Origin: Ilyonectria destructans
Taxonomy: Eukaryota > Ascomycota > Sordariomycetes > Hypocreales > Nectriaceae
Reading direction: 5' to 3'
DNA length: 64,000 nucleotides
Assembly: GCA_020740775.1 (NCBI GenBank)
Contig: JAHEWK010000001.1
Location: forward strand, 4,154,001 to 4,218,000
The first letter of the stretch is position 1. Each line of letters opens with the position of its first letter. This document shows positions 13,101 to 23,359 of this stretch, one piece after another. The notes below the pieces were generated by a model, which saw only the letters and a program-made list of their open reading frames with translations, was not told the origin of the DNA and made no database searches. The position numbers were made by a program, and so were the translations under genes.

Positions 13101-14077
13101 ATCGGGGCACTATTCCTTCACCCATCCATATCACCCCAAAACGGATCTAAGAAAGTGTAGTTATCTTGTATCCCAGCCCGAGCTATAAAGGCCCGGCTTG
13201 GAAGATGGGACAACGTAGTATAAGGTGGATGGAGCTTCAAGCCACGAGTCATCCTCAATCCACCCCGACGCATGGAAGAATAATTCACGTCGCACGAGAA
13301 AAGGCGAGGCAGAGAAGAAATCCATTCGTCCCAACTACACTGGCCGAGATTAAGCACATGAGCTCCGCTGGACGGAGGTGGGCACCTTCTCTCTGGTTAC
13401 ATCACAATGCGGTTGACAAGAACACAAGTTTCAAGGAACTATCTCCATTCAGATCTATCTGTTGCAGACCAAGTTCCATCATTGCTAAATAGCCACTTCA
13501 CCACAGCGATCCCAAAAATCCTTCCCTACTAGAAAACTCGGATTTATATCCCCTAGTCCCTTGACCAACAAAAAGAAAAGAGGTTAAGAGCAACCAAGGC
13601 TCGGTGCCTCGACATACTCACAGTCTTGATGACGGAGACTGTCTGAAAGATACTATACAGCGAAGAAGAAAGACAAAGGAAAGGCCTGAGAGAAACGCGG
13701 CTCAGCCCTTGTGGTGAAATAAATAGACAGGTAAACATTAACCAACGGGTCATGACCTCATGAAGCGAAGTGTAAGACAGGCAAGGAAAGTGAGAGCCGG
13801 GAAAACCGACTTGTTCGGGGACGGGAAGGTCGTTCGTGGCCGCCCCTCAGGAATCCAGCCGAAGTAGGGGATATGGCTGACTTCTCGAGTTCAACGATGT
13901 GTCTTTTTTGACTCTGTCCACGAATCTTGCCCGAGTGGGATCCGAGATCCCCTCCAAAAGTCCGTGAATCAATCCTCCTAGGTCTCGATATCCCGGAGAC
14001 CTATCCAAACGCCAAAATCAAAACCAGACATGCATGCTTGTTTGCTAAAACGACGACATCCTCCTTAGATCTGAGTT
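7101..14077. other. Gene desert between flbC-like gene and rax2
   Basis: About 7 kb with no recognisable coding region. ORFs are short (mostly under 110 codons), lack domain signatures, and could not be joined by plausible introns into a protein. A perfect 10-bp tandem repeat lies at 11261-11300. From about 12550 to 13950 the sequence becomes AT-richer and holds many stops in all frames. The last part is the 3' flank of rax2. Confidence 0.5.
11261..11300. repeat. 10-bp minisatellite, four copies
   Basis: Four tandem copies of TGGCAATGGC; the first copy starts TGCC and the last ends GCC. The middle copies are identical. It lies in non-coding DNA. The outer copies carry the only mismatches and make the block roughly symmetrical (TGCCA at the left, TGGCA units to the right). 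Confidence 0.85.
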
Positions 14078-17000
14078 TCATACGTGTGGCGCACCTGCTC
14101 GGCCCTGTCCGAGTGACTCGAAGAGCTCATGCGGCGGTACTCTTTGCATGCCGCTTCCTCGGTCATACATGGACGTTGGCGCAGGGGTGTATCCCTCACG
14201 CTTCTTGCGTATCCGGTCGAGAATGATGCCTGCTAGAACAAGCAAGAGCATCAAGCCGAGCGAGATAGCAAGGCCGATTAGAATAACAAAGACCAAGGGC
14301 ATGTTTTTCCCTGCCAAGAAAGTTAGTAACGTTAATATACAAGAGAGGAATGATATGGCGTACCATTAGACGAGAAGAAGTCGTCCTTCTGAGAGAAGAT
14401 GCCTGCAATGCTCCCAGCTGAATTGTCCGAGTTGATGGTCAATGCGTATGGTTGGTAGGTGGTGCCGTTGAAGATTGCTGCCGATGCCACCCCAAAGTCG
14501 GGAATGACGATCGAGCCCGTGATCATCAAGACCTGCTTCTTGTCTAGAATATCACTCTCGGCGTGCTCCTCGGTCAAAGAAAAGACCTGGAGGCCGCGCA
14601 ACACGCTGTCCGATGATAGGGTTGGCTCGGCAGTTTGCCACTTCTCTCCATCGTATTTCATGATGAAGATAGAGCCGTTCTCAGTCGATGATCCAGAGAC
14701 CCAGATCTGATCTTTGTCGCTGGAGGCCGGGGCGAGGAGTAGAACTGGGCCGGGGATCTCATCGGAGTTAGGGAAGTCGCTCCAAGATTCCTTCTTGGCG
14801 TCCCAACTCGCGAGGTATCGCTGATCCGAGCCGTTGGCGTTGAGGTCACCACCAACCACGAGGTCGTCCTTAGACGTCCACATCAGACAGTGGACGTTTC
14901 CTTCAATATCACTGCCAGGCCGGTTCCACTGGTCCGAGTCCATATTGTACGTACAAAGACCTGGGCAATCTAAGGCGCCGGCGAGGTTAAAAGATCCACC
15001 TACGTAGACATCGGCACTCTCGGGACGAACGGCGATAGCAGAGACCGTGGCGTTGCCTCCCAACAACGGGGGTGGCTGTGAGCCGAAAGACTTAGACTCA
15101 ACATCATAGGAAACAAGCCCGTTGATCTCATCCTCGTTGATGGTACCACTGATGCTACCACCTGCGAAAAGTGTGGTGTCGCGCATGGCGAGAGCGACAA
15201 AGGTCGAGTCGCTTGAAAGATTGGAACTGAGTCCTGTCACCTTTTCGTCCTCAATAAGCACGATGTTGTTGACCTCGTTGCCATCTGTGGACTTCGTAGT
15301 GAAATGACCCGCAAGGATGGTGATGTTGCGGTCATTCTCATCATAGAACAGACCAGTCACCACGCCGGACAGGTCGCTGATGGAGACAACGTCGCGGCGG
15401 TTGAGACTCGAGGAGTTGGATGATGTGGACTGAGACTGTATGGTGAGTGGGAACTGGCCGAGGCCATCATCTGACAAGGTTGCAGCGCTGTTTGCACCAA
15501 GCTGGGCAGAGGAGATGGACCCAGCGAAGAGTGAGCCACCGTCGTTGGGAAGATCCAAGATGGCGGCAGTAAGAACACCACTGTAACCTGGTAGGCTACC
15601 ACCAAGCCTTTGCAACCAGTTGTTCTTGGAAGGAACCCAAATGGCGAACCCGTCAACCAAAATAGCGTCGTTGTTGTCAAAAGCGTTGCATTGAGAAAAC
15701 ACGCCAGACAAGGCAATGACAGTTTCCGGGGTGTCCTCTGTGATGTTGACCCTTAGAGGCACAACGTACTCCACCATTCCATCGACACCGGCACCTAGGG
15801 CATCCCATGAGTCCTCCTCTGTATCGTAAACGGCCACGTTGTCCATGCCCGCAACTGAGTCATTCTGCGTGCTCGAGAAGTCGCCACCGACAAAAAGCTT
15901 CGTACCATTGAGGAACATACTCAGAACCTTGCCGTTGAGGCCTCCATCGAGGGTCTTGACGTCTTCAGCCTTGATAATGGCAAGAATGTTGTCATGGTCC
16001 TCAGAAGTGAAGTTTCCACCGACGTAGGTGGTTTCGCCATCTGTCACCAAGGCCGTGACACCGGAGGCACTATCGAAGCTTGCGCCGAGTTTGTTGATTG
16101 TCGAGTTTTCGATGCTCGATGAATTGATCACTGCGTCTTCCGGGTTGAAGTCGAACAGTCCGTTGAGACCTCCATTAGAGTCGATGAGAGTGAACCCCAC
16201 CCTTTGGGCAACGATGGTGAGAGTCTCAACATCTTGGTCATCAAGGGGGCTAAGGGTGATGGCGGCTTTGAATGAATCGGAGCTCTGCTCAATGTACCCG
16301 AAGTAGATTTGGTCGTATTTGTCGAAGTTGTTGGTCTGGAACAGTGTGGTGGTGAAGTTGGAACCCTCGCCAGTGCCAGTCTGCATTACACCAGTCACAT
16401 TAACGCGGCCTCTCGTCAAGCAGGAGTCGTCTTGTTGGCAACCGGGGGTGTACATGTTGACTGAATAGTTGCCGGACTCCCTAATGTTGGGATAGAAAAC
16501 CACCGAGGCTGACTTTGTCGAGAAGTTACCAGTGAGCTCCGCGGTCAGATATTGGGAATTGCTGTCGAAGGACGGGGACTCGGACCAGGGGCCGGTGGCA
16601 GTTGCGGAGGATGGGAAATCGACCTCTCCACAAGTCGGCTCGTTGAAGTCGGTAATAGCATATGCGAAGATGTCATCCTGGAAGAGCTCAATACCAGCAA
16701 GACCACCGCCACTGCCGTACCAATCGGAAATGGCAATACTGAATCGGTCCATACCAACTTGGTTGATGAAGTGGAAGTCCTGGTACTCCTTCTCATCGCT
16801 GAGAGGACATTCGCTGGTGCAAGTTTGGTTCCTACCGGTACCGGGATCAGTGTAGGTGAGATTCATGATGCCGTTAATGGGAAAGGCAATGAATCGGAAA
16901 GTCTTGGTCCCCCGGCCGTCTTGTTGTGTGTTCCAAAGTCTTAGCTTCGTAGGCTTGAACATGAAACCAAACTCTGCGTCCCAGGAACCTGCAGTGTCGT

Positions 17001-17832
17001 CCTCCAGTCGCCATGCACTCCCGGAGGCGTCCGTACCTTCGGCGCAAACAATGTTCTTTGGGTCGCTGAATCCGCTTGTTGAGGCACTGTTCGTAGCGCT
17101 GATGTTGGCCTTTGACAAGTTGATACTTTGGCCGTCGGGTTGGCTCGGTGTGCTAGTATTTCCTAGTCCAGTGAAGACGCCACCAAAAATGATGTGTCCG
17201 TTTGAGGCTTTGGTGATTGCATTCACTGGTCCATTAAACCCAGCAAACGGAAGGTTTGTCCACCCCTCGTTACCAACCCACGCGATCGCGTTGGTTGAGT
17301 TGCCTCCAATAAAGTTGCCACCGACATATACGGTGTCTCGCTCCTCGTCGCATAGGACCGCATTGACCTCGCCCTCAAGACCATCTAATGGTGTGATTTC
17401 GGTGGTGTTTGGGTTGAATAGCGCGATCGCCTTTGATTGTGTGCCGTCCAAGCTCGTGAAATTACCGCCTATTACCACTCCCTGCATATCCCCATTGCTG
17501 AGCTGAAAGGCGCACATGGCCCGTATCGAGGCATCGCTGGAAACGAGTGAGCCAAGCGCACCATTGGGCAGCTGCGCTAGAAGCGATTCACTGCCGTTTG
17601 TGCTGCGCGCGCGCTCAGATTGGCCTTCGAATTCGTAGAGTGAGATGCCACTGAAGTCTCCCACAACGCCAATCCTCCCCAATTTCGAAAAGTCGAGATT
17701 CGCCGATGGCACCGGGTCGAAGGTAATGGCTTCTGTGAGGGCTGGCGCCAAAGCGGCCAGGCCCAGGAGACTGGAGCTCAGACTCTGGGCTTGGCGCGCC
17801 GTCGAGCGACGCCGCTGAAAGGGCAATCGCAT
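14078..17832 (-). CDS. rax2: Rax2 polarity/bud-site landmark protein
   Basis: Single-pass membrane glycoprotein of 1233 aa that marks cortical sites for polarised growth; in yeast Rax2 acts with Rax1 in bipolar budding, and in hyphae with tip growth. Two exons: 17832-14364, a 53-bp intron (14363-14311) and 14310-14078. The first in-frame ATG is at 17832; the frame extends three codons further from a GTG. A hydrophobic signal segment covers about residues 17-36. A very long lumenal/extracellular part follows, with repeated beta-propeller-like GG(N/D)F and VGG motifs and many N-glycosylation sequons. One transmembrane helix lies at about 1161-1187, followed by a basic stop-transfer (RIRKKR) and a 40-residue cytosolic tail. 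The intron sits just before the membrane helix, so missed splicing would give a soluble form. Length and layout match the Rax2 family. Confidence 0.92.
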
Positions 17833-20700
17833 CGCTATCACGTCTCGCCGACCAAGGAAGCCTTAAAACCCTGCCGACGGGAGCGTGTCGTATTCTGGTA
17901 CGCGAGAATGGGATTCTGAATGAGTTGTTGATTGTGTTTTTGAACGGGCTAGCATCTCAGGTTCAAGCGTGGGTCATAGCAAGGGGCGGTCGGGTGCGTT
18001 GCTGGTGACGAGGTGGCTGATTAATGCGTTAAAAAATCGTCCCAAACTTTTGGCGAAATGTGAATCGAGAAATCTGAACGAGAGGCAGTCGAAATGTCGT
18101 CGTGTGATTTCGTTTCGTCGTCGCTCGCGGAACGAAATCGAGTCGAATCGAGGGATGTTTTGGTAAAGTTGGCGGGCAATGCTGTACGGCACGAATGCGG
18201 GAAATTGCTAGTTGATGGCGATGGCCTAATTCGAGACGTGCGCTGAGCGTTGAAAAGTTTGCCGCTAGCCTAGTTTGGCTAGAGCCCTAACCCACTTGGA
18301 GGCGGTACCTGAATTGCTGCAAGTTAGACAACGGTGCTTCAGTGCTTCAGTGCCACGCTGAAATTCGAGAACTGAGAAAAGAAGTAACGCAACGTCGCGC
18401 AGGGGGGATTTTGGATGGGCAATTTGAGTTGCAGTAGTCGGTGATCTGCTGTGTTCGTGGAAAATAGGGTCGTGAAGGAGGTGAGCGTACCAGCACGTAG
18501 CACAGGCACGGGAGCAAGCCTGGGAGCGCCACTTCAATCTAGGTGCGACACCAATGAGCTTGGAGGGTCACAGAGGGTTTGATTGCTATCGCTCGTCACC
18601 GTGTCGTTGGATATGGCCGGCGCGATCGTGTATCGGTATTGATGGTGTAGTTGTTGTGTGTGTTTCCTGCTCGGAGAGATGCGGTGTGCCGTGCGATGAT
18701 GTGTTGTGTCGGCGTTGGTGCCGTCTTGTTTGCTTTTGCTTTGCCTCGTGGGTGTGATGCCGGAAAGGAGGGATAGAATGAGAATGGGCGTCTCCAGGTC
18801 GACCACGTTTGGAATGCCACGCCTCAACGCTGAGAATTCTAGAAAATTGCGGCGGATGTCCTCGACGTCACAGGATCTAGGGGATCTGCCTTGCCGCGAG
18901 TTGGATCGGGGGCGGAAAATAAGAGGTGAGGGAGTGACGGGAGCTGACAGGAGGGACGGGACGGGACTGGAAAAGAACGACAGAGCCAATGAGGCAGAGA
19001 GTGTAGAGGCGCAGTGGTGGGCGGTGCGTCACACACACATACACGCCAGGTGGGAAAGCAAGAATAGAACGAGAAAAGAATGACTGAAATCCGGGCAATG
19101 GAGCTTCCACAAGGTAAGGATCCCCTCCGCTCGCGGGTGAAGGAAGTCTAGCGAAGGAAGAGGAGAGATGGTTTGGGCCTCCAAGTCGCCTCAGGTACGA
19201 GGAGACGAGTGGAGCAGAGCTTTCCCGACCACGCCGCAGCATGGCCCAGGGCCCAGGATACAGACAGGCCAGGAGACACGCACGACTCCTTCGTTGTGCA
19301 TACGAAGTACATCTGCATAAGGCAGACAGCACGCACTGCTCTGCCCACCGCGCCGTCTCCTCACCGCTGACCCAATCCTGCTATTCGTGGCCTGCAGGCT
19401 GGTAGAATCCATGTTGCTGCCAGGGGTTCCAGCCGGCCGACCCGCTTTCTAGGTCACCCTGAGCGTGGTGCAGACATTAATACTGAGGCATCATCTAGGC
19501 GGTTTCCGCTATGCCAGTTAATTTGTCTGCCCAAGCGCGCTAAAACTAGGAGGCTGGTTGACGGCAGGGGAACTCTCGGCTCACCCTCTGACAAGTCTTT
19601 GCCGTCTCGGACAGGGGCGTACGTGGGAGACGTTGCACGGAAGAAAGACTTGAATGTGCCGGTATACCGATACGAGTCGAATCCATTTCATTGCATCCTA
19701 GACAATATGCACCATTTCCCACTGGCGTGATGGGAAACATGGCAAAGTCATGACAGAAGGTCACTGTGGCGTATCGTCAAGAGGAGACTTGGCTGCGAAT
19801 TGCCATGCTCTCCATTCACCAATAAAATTAGCGCCTGGAGACGTGCATTTCGTCCGTCTTAGCTCATGCTTCTTCATGCCTCTGGATCCAATTATCTGAC
19901 ATCACAGCGTCTCTGATACATAGAGGTACCAACGTACCTGAAATGGATCCTCGGCGATCAAACGGGTTCGTGACCATCCGATGCCTCCCATACACGTACA
20001 GACACACCAGCGAACTCTCCCCCACCGAGAGGGTGGTGTGAAACCACTGCAATCTGAGTTGGCACATCCATCTCCCTTGCTTGCCGTGGTATCACATTTT
20101 CTTTTGTGCAGAATCCGCTCGCATTTTCGTCCATACTTGGCCAGATCCTTGGTCACCGTCGTCGACGTGGCACGCCCCATTTGCTGACCACCATCACTCT
20201 TTGGTGCATGAATTCTCATCGGGGGAATGCTTGTAGTATGGCCATGAATAGAGGCCATTGGCATACGCCAATGTGTTTGCTTTGTGCTGGCTGGTCAACC
20301 AGAAGGTGAGCCAGAAAACTACTCTGGTTCTTCCCCACCATCTACTCTCCCTTGATAGTGGTGCGCCCTGCATATTTAAGTCGAGAACCTTTCTGGTCAT
20401 CTCCCGTTGCCGAATAGGTAGTTGTGTTTTGTACTAGTGTTGCTCTTGGGTGTCAAGGTTTGTCTTGACACCCATAGAATAGCACCGATAGATGAAACCC
20501 GGGTCGCTTCAACAACCTCGCGTGGATTTGGAATCACCTAGACTCCTTGGGATTCTTCTAGCCAGCTGTAGGCCTGTTTCGTCCTGGCTCCCTGGGTTGA
20601 TGGTGGAAGAACGCGCCATTTACGCCTTCCCAATCTAGACTCCTTCGCAATGAATTTACGATATCTCCGGAGGTGAACCACCGAAAACGCAGCCGACATA
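17833..20700. other. Intergenic between rax2 and lcl3
   Basis: Upstream region of rax2 and 3' flank of lcl3. No supported gene; ORFs of 100-150 codons here are arginine- or serine-rich and without motifs. A perfect 11-bp inverted repeat with a 6-nt loop lies at 20447-20474. Confidence 0.6.
20447..20474. repeat. Perfect inverted repeat / hairpin
   Basis: Left arm TGGGTGTCAAG (20447-20457), loop GTTTGT, right arm CTTGACACCCA (20464-20474). All 11 positions pair. It lies about 230 bp past the lcl3 stop codon, so it could fall in that gene's 3' UTR or be a palindromic protein-binding site. Confidence 0.85.
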
Positions 20701-21561
20701 TTAATTGTCGGTCTGCTTGTCTTGATTCGCCCACTTCGACTTGTAGTCTCTGGGGCTTTCAAACTTGCTCGGATCCACTGACCACATGCCCTTTCGCTTC
20801 TTCTTAGCCTTCGCCTCAGCCTTCTCATATACTTTTTGTAATCCACCGAATTCGGCGCCCGATTTCGCCTCGTATGTTGTTGCTAACCCGACTTTGACGA
20901 GCTCTAGGCCTACGTTCTTACGGAACAAGAACCGTCGCACGTAAACCGTCGCAACGACTCGATTGTACTGGTCTCGCTTGTATATGTATGCCCGCACGTT
21001 GCGGTTTCCAATGTAGCTGGTTAGCCATTTATGGGCTTCGGCTGCGAACGGTTGCGCGGGTCGGCCAAAATGGGCGAGCTCAGGCGCATCGATGCCTGCG
21101 ATTCGGATGGAAATCTGTCCAAAATCCTGTCAGCCTGCTCTACGCTCGATTAACGATTGCTGTCTTACCGTTCGGTCCTTGAGTTCCTTCCGTCGTTCGG
21201 GGATCTTTCTGAGCCAACCCCATCCCACAGCACGTCCGCCCGGGGTGTGGAAGAGGTGGAAGCCGTCTCCGTCACCCACACTCGTGACTCTTCCGAAAAG
21301 ACTTCGGTTCCGAAAGAAATTTGGCCGAACATAGGCTGCGCCCGGTATTCGCCGCAGGTAGTTTGCGTAGAGTTGCAGGGCAGATAGGCCGGCGAGTGAG
21401 AAGAGGACGGTTGGGGCCCATGTCTTTGCAGCGGTAAAATGGTCTGGGTCAGAGGTGCCTAGGGACTCAGTCCATGAGACCGAGCGTCGCTTCGGTGGAT
21501 CTTGGTGCTTTTCGAGTTTCGCATCTTTTTCGGAGTTCGAAGATCCGAACGGCCATACCAT
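20701..21561 (-). CDS. lcl3: Lcl3 mitochondrial nuclease-like protein
   Basis: Predicted staphylococcal-nuclease-fold endonuclease of the mitochondrial membrane, 268 aa. Exons 21561-21169 and 21114-20701 flank a 54-bp phase-0 intron (GTAAGA donor). The start is ATG at 21561 (MVWPF); upstream in-frame codons lack the family pattern. A transmembrane segment at about residues 47-69 follows a polar N-terminus, then the conserved [12 protein letters not shown] stretch. The SNase domain (about 90-235) shows [16 protein letters not shown] (Arg/Asp/Glu of the calcium and catalytic site) and KRDQYNR (second catalytic Arg), all intact. The C-terminus is lysine-rich. Length agrees with the fungal Lcl3 family (about 270 aa). 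Yeast LCL3 is linked to long chronological lifespan; the substrate is not established. It lies 372 bp downstream of ARPC2 on the same strand. Confidence 0.93.
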
Positions 21562-21933
21562 TGTCGCTGCGACCCCAGGGTCGTGATGCCAGGTGCTGAT
21601 TTGGCATGCGGTCAACCCCGGTTTGTTCGCGCCGCAGAGGAGGTGGTGGGATGTTCTCGGTCCGCGCTAACTGGGTGCCTCAGGCGAGACTACCTGCAGC
21701 AAACCCAACATGAATTATATTCGGCTCTCCTGGTCATCGACACATTTAGGCACTTTCTTGTATTGGTTTTTGGATGGTCTTGATTGATGATATTTTGCGG
21801 GTTCATTCGCTCATTGCAGCACTCTCTCTCCATCATGTCTAAATCTCCATAAATCTCGGTCAACAAGTGTGACGAGGGGTTTCTGATGTGGGCTTTCTGG
21901 ACATAGAATCTTGGCCTTTTTCTATCCAAACGC

Positions 21934-23104
21934 CTAGTTTCCTTGCACCTTGAAAGTCCTGCCACTTGCCGTCTTCCGCTCCTTCTCCTCGTTCTCGGGT
22001 CTGGCACGGCGCAGCACTGACACGTGTTAGTCCTATTCGCACATATGAAGGTGGACGCATGTATCTCACCTTGCAGGAAATCAGCAGTTCGCTTTCGCAT
22101 TCGAGAGTGGATGTAGGCCTTCGATGCCTTGATGTGGTAGTGGAAATAATCGCGGAAAGTCTGGATGTGAGAAATGACATCGGCCATTCGCTGAGGAGTA
22201 AGGTGTCGAGGGAAAAGGACTGAGAGAACATTAGCATATGCGCCTTACTGGAACAGAGGCCACGTACCGAAAGTGACGTAGCCGATCTCTCCGGTTCCAG
22301 TGTTTCGGACACCTGGAACATCTTGCAGCTCAAGGGGTGGATCGTTCCTGAAGAGGACTTGCGGGGCGTTCTGGATAGCTCTCCTTCGTGCGTCGACGAA
22401 CTCTTGGATAAAGACCTTGCCGAACACTCTGTCGGTCTCTTCCCGGAAGACAGTGCTGAAGATGACGGTAACTCGGTCGTGGCTGGCCTTGAGATAAATG
22501 GCCTCCTCCTCTCGGTAGTGAATGGCCTTGACCACGCCACCCTCTCGCACTCCCTGAGGAGCCTCCTCGGATGTAAACTTCGACGCCTCCTCCCGTAGCT
22601 GGTAGTGCTCCTGGTAGGCCTGCTCGAATGGTGCAGCCATGGCGTTGCGCTTCAGAAGTGCGAACTTCAGGGCAAGGGCATCGCGCTCCTCTTTATCTGC
22701 GTGTCAGCACCAGTACAGAATCAAACAAGAGGAAGGCAAGTAGCCATACCCTTAGTTTCCGGGATGTTCTCCAAGTCTACCATGATTGAGAAGTCGAAGC
22801 CCGGCTCGACCGGAGCCACGTATTGCCCATACTCCCGCTGGAGCACTTCCTCGGCGCCATACTGAACCAGGTCCTGGAAGCATCTTATTTGGATCGAAAG
22901 CAAGATCTGGGTCTTGGTCTCAGGGGTCGAAATATGGAAGGTAACGCCGTCGAAGTCGCTGACCGTCTGGTCGATTGAGGCGGGGGGGGCACTGACGTAC
23001 GATCAGCTCGGGCTCAGGAGATGGCCACAAGGGGGCACTTACCCGGAGAATCGCTCGGTGAGCACCGATTGGATCAGAACGTTCTGGTAGTCTAGCAAAA
23101 GCAT
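21934..23104 (-). CDS. arc35: Arp2/3 complex subunit 2 (p34-Arc, ARPC2)
   Basis: Core scaffold subunit of the Arp2/3 complex, which nucleates branched actin filaments at cortical patches and endocytic sites. 321 aa in five exons: 23104-23043, 22991-22750, 22696-22268, 22219-22070 and 22016-21934, with four introns of 51, 53, 48 and 53 bp, all GT-AG; the joined frame closes exactly. It begins [12 protein letters not shown], the usual family start. It contains FDGVTFHIS, the [24 protein letters not shown] central block (seen as [11 protein letters not shown]) and the C-terminal helix [21 protein letters not shown], here listed in part. The C-terminus is charged. Length matches ARPC2 of yeast and animals. 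The gene is divergent from UTP12 with 255 bp between start codons. Confidence 0.95.
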
Positions 23105-23359
23105 CTTGACGGCGGGTTGGTTTGCGATCCCCTTTGCTGTCGTCGTCTCGGAGCTTGGGTGACGGTAGTGGGGCTGACGTGGTGAGGCAGCACGTCAAGC
23201 TTCCAACCGCCCACGTGACGTGGAGCTTTCACTGTGGGTCATGCGCCACTCGTTCTTATCGATAAGCTGCAAACGAAATTTCTTGGGCCGGGATCTTTGG
23301 ATCTTTCGCTGTAGACGAAGAAGTTGACGAAGGCCAATGCTGGTCGCAACTTGGCAAAC
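23105..23359. promoter_or_regulatory. Shared divergent promoter, ARPC2 / UTP12
   Basis: 255 bp separate the start codons of the reverse ARPC2 gene and the forward UTP12 gene, so both promoters and leaders must share or overlap in it. No TATA box is obvious. Confidence 0.7.

Noticed and set aside
16856..17506. 216-codon forward ORF
   Set aside because: Antisense to rax2 with no motif.
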